From Streptomyces sp. NBC_00557 (GTDB lineage Bacteria; Actinomycetota; Actinomycetes; Streptomycetales; Streptomycetaceae), in assembly GCF_036345995.1 (NCBI RefSeq), contig NZ_CP107796.1, positions 3,968,001-4,032,000 of the forward strand: a stretch of 64,000 nucleotides of DNA, in the 5' to 3' direction. Below the pieces are notes generated by a model, which was not told the DNA's origin, searched no databases, and saw nothing but the letters and a program-made list of their open reading frames with translations. Shown piece after piece: positions 1 through 8,904 of the stretch (positions within the stretch are counted from its first letter, which is position 1; each line of letters begins with the position of its first letter). The translations under genes were made by a program, and so were the position numbers.

Positions 1-1
1 C

Positions 2-1006
2 CTGGTGGAGGCGCTGTCCGAGAGCCGTCAGCAGCTGCATCTGCACCCGGAGACCGTCGAGCGGGTCGTCCGTACGGGCCTGATGCTCGCCCACCGGAAG
101 GACCTCACCGAGGTCCCCGACCCCCGGCCCGACCGGGCCGCCCGCTGCTTCCGCCTGCCCGAGCTGCCCGGCGCCTGGGCGCGGGCCCGCAACGACGGCC
201 TGCGCCACCCGCTCACCGGCAAGGAGCGCCCGGTCGTCTTCGACGAGGCGGAGGCCCGCGACCGCACGGACGTGGTGCACCTGCACCTGGGGCACCGCCT
301 GGTCCAGATGTGCCTGCGGCTGCTGCGGGCGGAGCTGTGGTCGAGCGGCGCGGGGGCCCGCCTGTCCCGGGTGACGGCCCGGGTGGTGCCGGACGGTGCG
401 CTGCGGCAGCCGGCCGTGGTCGCGCACGGCCGCGTGGTCATCACCGGCAGCGGCGGGACGCGGCTGCACGAGGAGGTGATCACGGCGGGCGGGCTGATCG
501 AGGGCGGCAAGTTCGTCGCCGGGAAGATGGAGGACGTCGACAGGTGGCTGGCCGAGGCCACGGAGGAGCTGCCCGCCGAGGGCGTCCTCACCGAGCTGAC
601 CGACCTCTGGCCGCAGCTGGAGGACCGTCTCGCCCGCGCCTTGCAGAACCGGGCGAACCGGCGCTTCCGCTCACTTGAGACCATGCTCGCCGAACGGTGC
701 GAGCAGGAGGTCGAGGGCATGCGTGCGGTCCTGGAGGACCTGGGCCGCTCGATCCGGGCGCGGCTCGACGACACCGGGCACTGGCAGCAGGAGTCGCTCT
801 TCGACATCGACGACGAGCGCCGCCAGCTGCGCGCCGACCGCGAGGCGCTGCTGGAGCGGCTGCGGAGGCTGCCGGAGGTGACGGAGACGGAGACGGCCGC
901 GCTGCGCCGCCGCTGGGCCGATCCATCCCCCCGCTGGTTCCCGGTCGCCGTGACCTTCCTCGTCCCCCGTTCCCTCTCCGCCACCGCCCGCCAGGAGAAC
1001 CGCTGA
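2..1006 (+). CDS. drmD: DISARM SNF2-type helicase DrmD, C-terminal part (5' end outside window)
   Basis: Partial gene: the frame is open from the left edge and ends at TGA 1004-1006. About 334 residues remain. They lie beyond the helicase core, so no Walker motifs are visible. The piece has a mixed alpha/beta stretch and then an Arg/Glu-rich, probably coiled-coil tail (roughly residues 200-310 of the fragment) with a short LFDIDDERRQLR segment. I recognise this as the C-terminal region of SNF2-family DISARM helicases. The call rests mainly on position: the stop overlaps the drmMI start by one base (TGATG), and drmA, drmB and drmC follow further on. In class 1 DISARM, drmD directly precedes drmMI. 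The known role is restriction of incoming phage DNA together with the other Drm proteins. Confidence 0.8.
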   Translation: MVEALSESRQQLHLHPETVERVVRTGLMLAHRKDLTEVPDPRPDRAARCFRLPELPGAWARARNDGLRHPLTGKERPVVFDEAEARDRTDVVHLHLGHRLVQMCLRLLRAELWSSGAGARLSRVTARVVPDGALRQPAVVAHGRVVITGSGGTRLHEEVITAGGLIEGGKFVAGKMEDVDRWLAEATEELPAEGVLTELTDLWPQLEDRLARALQNRANRRFRSLETMLAERCEQEVEGMRAVLEDLGRSIRARLDDTGHWQQESLFDIDDERRQLRADREALLERLRRLPEVTETETAALRRRWADPSPRWFPVAVTFLVPRSLSATARQENR

Positions 1007-4000
1007 TGCCGACCGCCGCCCGCCCTGCCAGGAAGGTTCCGCCGAAGGGCTCGGTCCCCACCCCTGCCCAGCAGCACGAGGACTGGCTGCGGCTGCTGCG
1101 GCCCGACGGCCCGTTCGTCTCGCTGCCGGTGCTGGTCGGGGCGTTCCCGCAGGGCCTGGACACGATCCCGCCCGAGACATGGGAGCGGCTGCGGCAGGCC
1201 TGGGCGGAGGTCCAGGAGGACCCGGCGCTGCTGCGCTCCGCGTGGGAGCAGTTCGTCCTGGCGGAGCTGCTGGGCTGGCGGGCGCCCGGCCTGCGCGAGG
1301 GCGCGGCGATCCCCGAGTCGCTGCGGGCCGGCGCGAACACCCCCGACGCGGTGCTGGTCGGCCCCGGCCGGTCCGGCGGGCTGGCCCCGCGCGCCCTCTT
1401 CTTCCGCACGGACGACTGGGAGGGCCCCCTCAACCGCCCGCGCGGCGAACAGCCCGGCCTCGCCGACCGCGCGGCCGAGCTGTGCCGCGCCCGCGAGGTG
1501 CCGCTCGCCCTGCTGACGAACGGCCGCGAGTGGGCCCTGGTCCACGCCCGCCCGAAGGAAGCGACGACCATCGCCGTCTTCGACGCGGACCTGTGGACCG
1601 AGGAACCGATCCTCGCCCGCGCCTTCACCAGCCTGCTCACCGCGAGCCGTGTGATCCGCCCGCCGCAGGACGCCGAGGGCAAGCCGACCGACTCCACGGC
1701 GGGCCTGTTCGCCCGCACCGCCGACGCCCAGTCCGAGGTCACCGACACCCTGGGCCGCCAGGTGCGCGAGGCCGTGTCCCTGCTGGTGGCGGAGCTGTCC
1801 CGGCTGGACCGCGAGTCGGGCGGCGACCTGCTGCGGGGCGTACCGGCCAAGCAGGTCTACGAGGGCGCGCTCACCGTGATGATGCGCCTCGTCTTCCTCC
1901 TCTACGCCGAGGAACAGCGCCTGCTGCCCTCCGGAGACGAGCTGTACGACGCCTCGTACGCCATCGGCCCCCTCCACGACGAGCTGGCGAAGGCGCAGAG
2001 CCTGCACGGCGACGAGCTGGGCGACCGGGTCGAGGCGACCTGGCCGCGCCTGCTCGCGGTGTTCGCCGCGATTCACGGCGGCAGCACCCACGACCAGCTG
2101 TGGATCCCGCCCTACGGCGGCTCGCTGTTCGACCCGTCCCGCTTCCCCTGGCTGGTCCCGGCCAAGGTCACGGACCGGGTGGTCTACGAGATCCTCGACG
2201 CCCTCCTCACCCTGCGCGCCCGCAAGGGCTTCAAGGGCAGGGAACGCCTGTCCTACAAGGGCCTGGACGTCGAGCAGATCGGCCATGTCTACGAGGGTCT
2301 GCTGGAGTACGGCTGCCACTGGGCGGAGGAACCCTACGTCGGGGTCTCCTTCGGCCGGGACAGGAAGTACGAGGCGGTGCTGCCGCTGACCCGCCTGGAG
2401 GAGTGGTCGGCGGCCGGGACGCTCGCAGAGCAGGTGGCGGCGGCGACGGGCACGAAGCCGGCGACGGTTCAGGCGGCCCAGGCCAAGTCCGGCACGGTGA
2501 CGGTCGAACTGGAGACGGCGTGCGGCAGTGACCCGGCCCTGGTCGAGCGGGCGGCTGCCTTCTCCGGCCTGTACGGCACGGACCTGCGCGGCGAGCCGAA
2601 GGTGTGGCCGGCGGGCTCGATCATCATGGTCCGCTCCGGCAACCGGCGTGACACCGGCACGCACTACACGCCGAAGGCGCTGGCGGAGGAGGTCGTCGAG
2701 CACACGCTGGCACCGCTGTGCTACTCGCCGGGTCCGGCGGAGGGCGCGGACCCCGGTGTCTGGCGGCCGAAGAAGGCCGAGGAACTGCTGAAGCTGCGGG
2801 TGCTGGACCCGGCGATGGGTTCGGGAGCGTTCCTGGTGTCGGCGTGCCGGTACCTGGCGGACCGGGTGGTGGAGGCGTGGCTCCGGGAGCCGGAGCTTCC
2901 GCCGGAGATCACCCGGGACGTGGACCGGGACGACCACGAGCAACTGCACCAGATCGCCCGGCGGTTGGTGGCCGACCGGTGCCTGTACGGGGTCGACCGC
3001 GACCCCATGGCCGTGGAGCTGGCCAAGCTGTCGCTGTGGCTGGTCACGCTGGCGAAGGGGCGGCCGTTCTCGTTCCTGGACCACGCGCTGCGGTGCGGGG
3101 ACTCGCTGATCGGCGTCATCGACGTACGCCAGGTCAGGCAGTTCCATCTGGACTGGCAGGACCGGCAGTTGAGCCCCGAGGTCGCACGGGCACTGGAGAA
3201 CACGGAGTCGCTGCTGTCGCAGGCCGCAGATCTGCGGCGCCAGATCGAGTCGACGGCGGTCACGGACATCCGCGTTGTGCGGGACAAGGCCGACCTGCTG
3301 GCGAAGGCGGAGGCCCTGAGCGGCAAGCTGCGGCTGGCGGCCGATGCCGTGGTGGGCGCGGCTCTCGCTGCCGAGGGCATCTCCGACGAGGAGGCGTCCG
3401 AGATCACCGGCGAGGAGAACGTCGGCGGGGCGCGGGGGGCCGCGCGGTTCCGGGACGCCAAGGAGGACGCGAAGAGCCGGGCCTACCGGAACCGGCTGGA
3501 GGCTGTGGCGGGGCTGGTCGCTACGGCGCTGGGGGACGATGACGAGGTCGCGGCTGAGGCTGCGGCTGAACGGGCCCGGGAGATCGTGGAGGGGTGGCTG
3601 AAGGGGCCTCGGGCGGAGGCGGTTCGGCCGTTGCATTGGCCTTTGGAGTTTCCTGAAGTTATGGGGGTGGGGGGCTCTGCTGGATTCGATGTCGTGGTGG
3701 GAAATCCGCCGTTCATCGGTGGACAGAAGCTGACGGGAGCGTTGGGGCAGGACTATCGCGAGTACCTGGTCAATCGGATTGGCGGCGGCAAGCGGGGGAG
3801 CGCGGACCTGTGCTCGTACTTCCTGCTGCGCTACCTGTCGCTGGCGCCAGGTCGTCGCACGGGGATCATCGCCACGAACACTATTGCCCAGGGCGATACC
3901 CGTGAGGTGGGGCTGGATCAAGCGACGACAGATGGGTGGGCGTTGTACCGGGCGGTGAAGGCGCAGCCGTGGTCCGGCACTGCTGCCGTGGTCGTATCGC

Positions 4001-5184
4001 TCCTGTGGCTGGCCGGGAAACTCGGGCAAAGTGAGGCTCCCGTGTTGGACGGCAATGAGGTGCAGGGGATCACGCCAGGACTGGATCCGGCGTCTCGGGC
4101 GTCGGGTGTGCCACATCGTTTGGTGGCGAACGAGGCACAATCGTTCCAAGGGGCAATCGTGCTGGGTAAGGGGTTCATCCTCACTCCCGAAGAGGCTCAG
4201 GAACTTATCGGGAAGAACCCCAGGAACGCGGAGGTTATTCGTCCCTACCTCAACGGAGAAGACCTGTATCAGCGTCCGGGTTGTACAGCGAGTCGCTGGG
4301 TCATCAACTTTGAGGACTGGCCTCAGAAAAAGGCTGCGGAGTATGCAGAAGCGTTCGCAATCGTAGAGCGAGACGTGAAGCCGGTTCGAGCGCGGAACAA
4401 GAGAGCGGCGCGTCGCGAACGGTGGTGGCAGTTCGCCGAGCGTGCCTCCCAGTTGTACGAGGCGATCTCGGACATGGATCGCGCCATCGTGATCGTCCGG
4501 CATAGCAAGTCGCTGATTCCCAGCCTGTTGCCAACTAACCAAGTTTTCTCGGAAGCAGTGTCGGTGATTGCCACGTCGTCGACCGCTCAGCTTGCACTCC
4601 TGTCCAGCACACCACACGTGGCCTGGGCCTGGCATTGGGGCTCCAGCCTAAAAGGTGACCTCCGCTACAACCCGTCGGACATCTATGAGACATTCCCCCG
4701 CCCTGACGAAACATCGCGTCTTCACCGGGCAGGAGCAGTACTGGAAGCAGCCCAGCATGCTGTGATGTCAGCCCAAGACATGGGTCTCACCGACGCCTAC
4801 AAACTCGTCCACTCCAAGTCTGAGTCCGCCCCCGACATCGAAGCGATCCGCCGAGCACATATTGAGGTGGACCAGGCCGTCGCCGCGGCCTATGGCTGGA
4901 CCGATCTCGACCTCAAGCATGGGTTCCACACCACGCCGCAGGGCGTTCGCTTCACCATCGCGTCGGACGTCCAGACAGAGATCCTGGATCGGCTTCTTGA
5001 GCTGAACCACGCCCGCTACAAGGAAGAAGTGGAGAAGGGCCTGCACACGCCCGAGGCTAAGCGGCGACGCGCTGCCGCTCGTAAGGCCAAGGCAAAGGCT
5101 CGGGCCGCCGCGCGTAAGTCCAGTACCGCTTCGGGGGACTTCGACGACGGCGCGTTGTTCGCTCAGCCCGACGCGCTCTTCTGA
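1006..5184 (+). CDS. drmMI: DISARM class 1 N6-adenine DNA methyltransferase DrmMI
   Basis: A 1392-residue type IIG-like adenine methylase that marks host DNA as self in class 1 DISARM. The start is ATG 1006, overlapping the drmD stop by one base with AGGAG upstream. The SAM-binding motif is VLDPAMGSGAF near residues 599-609, and the catalytic motif IV is NPPF at residues 900-903. The N-terminal 550 residues have the long helical layout of PglX/DrmMI-like proteins. The C-terminal third should hold target recognition and ends in an Ala/Lys/Arg-rich tail. Codon use changes inside the gene: from about base 3630 to 4860 it is clearly less G/C-biased than the rest, which suggests the recognition part was exchanged. 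PglX of BREX/Pgl is the alternative, but drmA, drmB and drmC in cis make DrmMI far more likely. Confidence 0.9.
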   Translation: MPTAARPARKVPPKGSVPTPAQQHEDWLRLLRPDGPFVSLPVLVGAFPQGLDTIPPETWERLRQAWAEVQEDPALLRSAWEQFVLAELLGWRAPGLREGAAIPESLRAGANTPDAVLVGPGRSGGLAPRALFFRTDDWEGPLNRPRGEQPGLADRAAELCRAREVPLALLTNGREWALVHARPKEATTIAVFDADLWTEEPILARAFTSLLTASRVIRPPQDAEGKPTDSTAGLFARTADAQSEVTDTLGRQVREAVSLLVAELSRLDRESGGDLLRGVPAKQVYEGALTVMMRLVFLLYAEEQRLLPSGDELYDASYAIGPLHDELAKAQSLHGDELGDRVEATWPRLLAVFAAIHGGSTHDQLWIPPYGGSLFDPSRFPWLVPAKVTDRVVYEILDALLTLRARKGFKGRERLSYKGLDVEQIGHVYEGLLEYGCHWAEEPYVGVSFGRDRKYEAVLPLTRLEEWSAAGTLAEQVAAATGTKPATVQAAQAKSGTVTVELETACGSDPALVERAAAFSGLYGTDLRGEPKVWPAGSIIMVRSGNRRDTGTHYTPKALAEEVVEHTLAPLCYSPGPAEGADPGVWRPKKAEELLKLRVLDPAMGSGAFLVSACRYLADRVVEAWLREPELPPEITRDVDRDDHEQLHQIARRLVADRCLYGVDRDPMAVELAKLSLWLVTLAKGRPFSFLDHALRCGDSLIGVIDVRQVRQFHLDWQDRQLSPEVARALENTESLLSQAADLRRQIESTAVTDIRVVRDKADLLAKAEALSGKLRLAADAVVGAALAAEGISDEEASEITGEENVGGARGAARFRDAKEDAKSRAYRNRLEAVAGLVATALGDDDEVAAEAAAERAREIVEGWLKGPRAEAVRPLHWPLEFPEVMGVGGSAGFDVVVGNPPFIGGQKLTGALGQDYREYLVNRIGGGKRGSADLCSYFLLRYLSLAPGRRTGIIATNTIAQGDTREVGLDQATTDGWALYRAVKAQPWSGTAAVVVSLLWLAGKLGQSEAPVLDGNEVQGITPGLDPASRASGVPHRLVANEAQSFQGAIVLGKGFILTPEEAQELIGKNPRNAEVIRPYLNGEDLYQRPGCTASRWVINFEDWPQKKAAEYAEAFAIVERDVKPVRARNKRAARRERWWQFAERASQLYEAISDMDRAIVIVRHSKSLIPSLLPTNQVFSEAVSVIATSSTAQLALLSSTPHVAWAWHWGSSLKGDLRYNPSDIYETFPRPDETSRLHRAGAVLEAAQHAVMSAQDMGLTDAYKLVHSKSESAPDIEAIRRAHIEVDQAVAAAYGWTDLDLKHGFHTTPQGVRFTIASDVQTEILDRLLELNHARYKEEVEKGLHTPEAKRRRAAARKAKAKARAAARKSSTASGDFDDGALFAQPDALF

Positions 5185-5239
5185 GCCGTACGGCAATGCC
5201 CCGCGCCCGGTGGCGACCACGGGGCAGTCAGTCGGGAGG

Positions 5240-5452
5240 TCAGCTCTCGGACGCGTACGCCACGAAGTCTGCCCAGGCCTCCGGCGCGAGGGCGAGGCGG
5301 GGGCTGGCGTCCCGGTACTTGGAGTCGCGGACGTGGATGGTGTCGGGGGTGGTGGCGACCTCCACGCAGGAGTTGCCGTCGCCGCTGCTGCTGTAGCTGC
5401 TCTTGAACCACGCCAGCGTGGAGCCGTCGCCGGGGGTGGGGTTGCCGCTCAT
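5240..5452 (-). CDS. DUF397 domain protein
   Basis: A 70-residue protein with the DUF397 signature: W-FKSSYSSSGDGNSCVEVA near residues 15-33, then VRDSK and W-FV-Y near the C-terminus. DUF397 proteins are small actinobacterial partners of XRE/DUF5753 regulators and have been proposed as antitoxin-like or regulatory partners. Its ATG overlaps the stop of the upstream XRE gene (ATGA), so the two are translationally coupled. It lies tail-to-tail with drmMI, 55 bp away, so it is not part of the DISARM transcript. The domain call is secure; the biochemical role is not known from sequence. Confidence 0.9.
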   Translation of the reverse strand: MSGNPTPGDGSTLAWFKSSYSSSGDGNSCVEVATTPDTIHVRDSKYRDASPRLALAPEAWADFVAYASES

Positions 5453-6324
5453 GTTTCTCCAAGCATCTGCTCGATGAAAGCCCGCGACTCTCGGGGCGTG
5501 AGCGCCTGGGCCCGGATCATGCTATAGCGCAGGTCAAGGATGCGGATCTGCTTCGGATCAGTCACCGGGCGACCGTTGAACGCCCCCTCGGAGCGCCCTA
5601 CCGCCGTACCGTCCGGGAACTTCAGCACCTCGATGATCCCGCCCGTACCGAAGTGTTCCTCGACGTCTGTCGGCATGACCTGGATTGACACATTCCGCAA
5701 CTCCCCCAGCTCAAGCAAGCGTTCGAGCTGTTGACGCCACACCATTCTGCCCCCGACCGGCCGCCGGAGCGTCGACTCTTCCTGGACGAAGCTGAGCGTC
5801 GGCGCGGGTGACCGCTCGAAGATCGAACGGCGAGCCATGCGCGCTGCCACCATGCGCTCCGTCTCCTCGTCCGAGTAGGCAGGAAGCCACGCGCCGAAGA
5901 GCGCCCGCATGTGCTCCTCGGTCTGCAACAGACCGGCGATGTTGCTGTTCTCGTACACCCCGATCTCGACCGCCCGCGCCTCCATCTGCGCCAGATCCCG
6001 CACCTTCTTCGGATACCGGACCTTCGCCACATCCTCCTTCATCGCGGCGAGCAGCCCACCCGCCCCCAACACCTCGTCCGCCCTGTCCAGATACTCGGGC
6101 CGGGGAATCCGCTTCCCGCTCTCGATCTTGTAGACGAGATCCTCGCCGTACCCCACGGCCTTCCCGAAGTCGCCGGCGCGCATCCCCACCGCCTCGCGCC
6201 GCAGCTTCAACTGCCGCCCCACGGTGGCGACCACGGCCACGCCCCACTCGTCGTCCGGGTCCACCTCCCACCCCGGCTCGTCAGCCTCGGTCCTCAGCTG
6301 CCGAACCTCGCCGTCCACCGACAT
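5449..6324 (-). CDS. XRE-family regulator with DUF5753 domain
   Basis: 291 residues. A helix-turn-helix occupies roughly residues 30-85 (LKLRREAVGM...YKIESGKRIP) and a DUF5753 domain fills about 105-285, including the typical IGVYENSNIAGLLQTEEHMRAL and VRPVGG-like segments. I chose ATG 6324 because GGAGG lies seven bases upstream; longer in-frame starts add sequence that does not resemble the family. These proteins are WhiJ-like regulators of development and secondary metabolism, usually next to a DUF397 gene and an anti-sigma-like ATPase, exactly as here. Its position inside a split DISARM locus makes it a candidate local regulator; that is inference. Confidence 0.92.
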   Translation of the reverse strand: MSVDGEVRQLRTEADEPGWEVDPDDEWGVAVVATVGRQLKLRREAVGMRAGDFGKAVGYGEDLVYKIESGKRIPRPEYLDRADEVLGAGGLLAAMKEDVAKVRYPKKVRDLAQMEARAVEIGVYENSNIAGLLQTEEHMRALFGAWLPAYSDEETERMVAARMARRSIFERSPAPTLSFVQEESTLRRPVGGRMVWRQQLERLLELGELRNVSIQVMPTDVEEHFGTGGIIEVLKFPDGTAVGRSEGAFNGRPVTDPKQIRILDLRYSMIRAQALTPRESRAFIEQMLGET

Positions 6325-6482
6325 GCGCGCGCCCCTCCGTCGTACCGCCTCGTGCCAGCCACGCCCTACCCGTACGCGACGGCCCGACAAGCCCGGACAG
6401 CACCGGACAACGACCGGACAGTCACCGTACGCAACCACGACGTCACTCCCCACGGTAGGCATATCCGGCCACGCTGAGTGAC

Positions 6483-7028
6483 GTGAATCAGAAACTCCCC
6501 CAACCCGGCAGCCCCATCCGCAACTTCAGCGTCCTGCTGTCCCCCACCCCCCGAGGCGCACGCCTCGCCCGACTGCTCGCCACGGAACAACTGCGCACCT
6601 GGGGGATCTCGTTGGACCCGGCGCGGCTCATCGTGGCCGAACTGGCGAACAACGCCGCCACCCACGGCCGCGTCCCCGGCCGGAACTTCCGGCTCCTGCT
6701 CTACGTGGTCGGCCAAACCCTCCGCATCGAGGTGACGGACACACGCGGTGACCGGATTCCGCACCGCCAACCCGCCGGCCTGACCGCCGAATCCGGCCGC
6801 GGCCTGACCCTCGTCGCCGCTCTCGCCGACCGCTGGGGCGTCACCCACGGCCTGCCACCCCGCAAGACCGTCTGGGCCGAACTCACCTTCCCCGCCCCGC
6901 AGTCACCGGAACATGAAAGCCCACTCTCCGGTCCGACCTGCGCTCCCTATGCACTACCCACCGGGGAGAAAGAACCCCACCAAACCCCACCCCTCCCTCC
7001 CGCCGGGCAAACTCACCCCCGCGAGTGA
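6483..7028 (+). CDS. HATPase_c domain protein (anti-sigma/RsbW-like)
   Basis: 181 residues starting at GTG 6483, divergent from the XRE gene with about 160 bp between them. It shows the GHKL ATP-binding boxes: N box ELANNAATHG (residues 53-62), G1 DTRG (86-89) and G2 GRGL (105-108). This is the single-domain type, abundant in streptomycetes as the third member of WhiJ-like clusters. The domain ends near residue 132. The last 45 residues are a Pro-rich tail without recognisable structure, and they overlap the upstream part of the next frame. Binding partner and kinase activity cannot be told from sequence. Confidence 0.87.
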   Translation: MNQKLPQPGSPIRNFSVLLSPTPRGARLARLLATEQLRTWGISLDPARLIVAELANNAATHGRVPGRNFRLLLYVVGQTLRIEVTDTRGDRIPHRQPAGLTAESGRGLTLVAALADRWGVTHGLPPRKTVWAELTFPAPQSPEHESPLSGPTCAPYALPTGEKEPHQTPPLPPAGQTHPRE

Positions 7029-7177
7029 ATATGCCCAAGTGGGCTGGATTTGGGACCGGTTGCCTGCCCTACGCTCAGCGCCAGCAGCACCCAACAACCC
7101 CAGACATGCGACGGCCCTCGCCGGGACTGGCATCCCAGTGCGAGGGCCTGACCACCGAGGAAGATTGGCCCTTCCCG

Positions 7178-8047
7178 ATGGACACCGAAAACCCTAGCGC
7201 GCCCTCGCGCGCCCAGTCCCGTCTCCGGGGCAAAAACCACCCCGACGGGCACCGGACCGCCGGCGTCGTCCACGACCACGTCCGCCACACCGAGAACTTC
7301 ACGGTGATCGGCAACGACCTGGCCCAGCACCCGGAGCTGTCCCTGCTCGCCATCGGACTGGCCTGTTACATCCAGTCCGTCCGGCCGGGCACCGCCGTGG
7401 ACATCAAGACCCTCGCCGCCCGCTTCCCCGAGGGCCCCACCCGGATCGCCGCCGCCCTGCGCGAACTCGAAACCCACGGCTACCTGCGCCGCACCCGCGA
7501 GCGCACCCCCACCGGCCGGATCGTCACCCGCACGGTCTCCTGCAACAGGCCCGGTCACCGCGCCGCCCGCGAGACGACCACCCGCAGGCCCGCCCGCCGC
7601 ACGGCCCCGGACGAACCCGCGCCACGCAAGCGTCGCCTTCCCGCAGTCCCGAAGCCGTCGTACCCCGCGCCCGCCCTCCTCCAGACCGCCGTCGACGTCC
7701 TCGCCGGCCTGCGCCGCCACGACCCCCGCCTCCTCCTCTCCGCCACCGACGCCGAACACCTCGCCCCCGGTGTCGCCGCCTGGCTGGAACGCGACCTCAC
7801 CCCCACCGCCGTACGCCACGCCCTGACCGAGAACCTGCCCAACGAGCCCCTGATCCGCCCGGCCGCCCTCCTCGCCCACCGCCTGACCGCCCAGCTGCCG
7901 CCCCCGCCGCCGTTCCGGCTCCCGGCCGCACCGGCCCCTGAGCCCCGGCACCCCCTCCAGACCTGCGACGGCTGCGACCGCGCCTTCCGGGCCCCCGCCC
8001 CGGGCCGCTGCCGCGACTGCCGATCCGATCTCCCGGAGGCCGCCTAG
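7178..8047 (+). CDS. Winged-helix DNA-binding protein with C-terminal Cys4 cluster
   Basis: 289 residues from ATG 7178. Residues ~30-125 look like a winged helix of the replication-initiator/helix-turn-helix type (ELSLLAIGLACYIQS, then DIKTLAARFPEGPTRIAAALRELETHGYLRR). A basic, Pro/Arg-rich linker follows (about 125-165), then a helical region and a C-terminal CxxC-x11-CxxC cluster (C263, C266, C278, C281) that could bind zinc. Similar proteins are common in Streptomyces, often on plasmids or in mobile regions, and are annotated only as helix-turn-helix proteins. The frame is open back to 7025, but the N-terminus before 7178 is unlike the family. Target and function are unknown. Confidence 0.75.
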   Translation: MDTENPSAPSRAQSRLRGKNHPDGHRTAGVVHDHVRHTENFTVIGNDLAQHPELSLLAIGLACYIQSVRPGTAVDIKTLAARFPEGPTRIAAALRELETHGYLRRTRERTPTGRIVTRTVSCNRPGHRAARETTTRRPARRTAPDEPAPRKRRLPAVPKPSYPAPALLQTAVDVLAGLRRHDPRLLLSATDAEHLAPGVAAWLERDLTPTAVRHALTENLPNEPLIRPAALLAHRLTAQLPPPPPFRLPAAPAPEPRHPLQTCDGCDRAFRAPAPGRCRDCRSDLPEAA

Positions 8048-8096
8048 CATGGACGTGACGATCCTTGCCCCTGGGCACACACGAGGAGCGAGCGCC

Positions 8097-8708
8097 ATGA
8101 CCATCGCACCGGACAACGCGCGACAGGGCGCTTCACACCGCTACCGGGCCATGCGGGACTACGTTCAGTCCGCGGACGACACCCTGCCCGGCAAGTTCGA
8201 GATCACCCGGGAAGGGATCGTCCACGACATGATGTCGCCTGTCGGCCCTCATGAGCTGACCACCGTGCACCTGCGGAGGCGCCTGGAAAGGGTGATGCCG
8301 GAAGAGATCGTGGCTCACACGGGCGAACCGGATGTCGAGGACGAGTCCCAGGGCCTCATGCGCCGACCGGACATCATGGTGATCACCATGGAGGACATGG
8401 ACGTCCCGGGCTCCTTCGACCCCCGTACTCTCATCGCCGCCGTCGAGGTCGTGTCCCGCTCCAACCCGGACAACGACTGGATCACCAAGATGCGCGACTA
8501 CCCCCTGATGGGCATCCCCGTCTACGCGATCTTCGATCCCCGCACTGGCACCGGCGCGGTCCTGACCGACATCCACCCCACCCCCGACGGCCCCCGCTAC
8601 GCCACCCGCAAGGACTTCGTCTACGGCGAGAACGTCACCATCGCCGACTGGACCATCTCCACCGAGGGCCTGCCTCGATACGAAGGAAGCAGCGACGAGC
8701 AGCGGTGA
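8097..8708 (+). CDS. Uma2-family (DUF820) PD-(D/E)xK nuclease-like protein
   Basis: 203 residues from ATG 8097, with AGGAG nine bases upstream. It has the restriction-endonuclease-fold signature of Uma2 proteins: RRPDIMVI with PD at 91-92, AVEVVS with E117, and K131 after a short loop, followed by the typical YPLMGIPVYAIFDPR segment. Uma2 proteins are widespread in actinobacteria and cyanobacteria; their substrate is mostly unknown. The stop overlaps a GTG (GTGA, 8705-8708), pointing to a coupled downstream gene that is now frameshifted. A longer in-frame start at 8049 has no better ribosome site. Confidence 0.9.
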   Translation: MTIAPDNARQGASHRYRAMRDYVQSADDTLPGKFEITREGIVHDMMSPVGPHELTTVHLRRRLERVMPEEIVAHTGEPDVEDESQGLMRRPDIMVITMEDMDVPGSFDPRTLIAAVEVVSRSNPDNDWITKMRDYPLMGIPVYAIFDPRTGTGAVLTDIHPTPDGPRYATRKDFVYGENVTIADWTISTEGLPRYEGSSDEQR

Positions 8709-8904
8709 GCCCCACCCACGACGTACAGCACCCTGGGTTCTCCGCTGGGCCCGGGACATCGAGATCGCCCGCCGCCCCGAGCTGTCCGCTCGCTTCGAGC
8801 GCGCGCAGAGCAGGCTGGAGGCCGAAGATCCCGCCGTCGCCGAAGAAGCTCTTCGGGAGCTGGCCGCCGTACTGGACGAAGCCATGAAGGCAGTACGCGG
8901 TTGA
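8705..8904 (+). pseudogene. Small helical protein, frameshifted
   Basis: A coupled start, GTG 8705 (overlapping the Uma2 stop), opens MSPTHDVQHP and then runs into low-quality sequence. The adjacent frame from about 8732 gives a convincing amphipathic, Glu/Arg/Ala-rich helical protein: WVLRWARDIEIARR, then ARFERAQSRLEAEDPAVAEE and LRELAAVLDEAMKAVRG, ending at TGA 8902-8904. That frame has no ATG, GTG or TTG of its own. The simplest reading is one gene of about 65 residues broken by a one-base change between 8712 and 8735. A sequencing error or a programmed -1 slip is possible. I do not recognise a family. Confidence 0.55.

Noticed and set aside
28..4635. A 1535-codon open frame on the minus strand opposite drmD/drmMI
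   Set aside because: Its sequence is Arg/Pro/Gln-rich without family features; it is the antisense shadow of G/C-biased codons in the real plus-strand genes.
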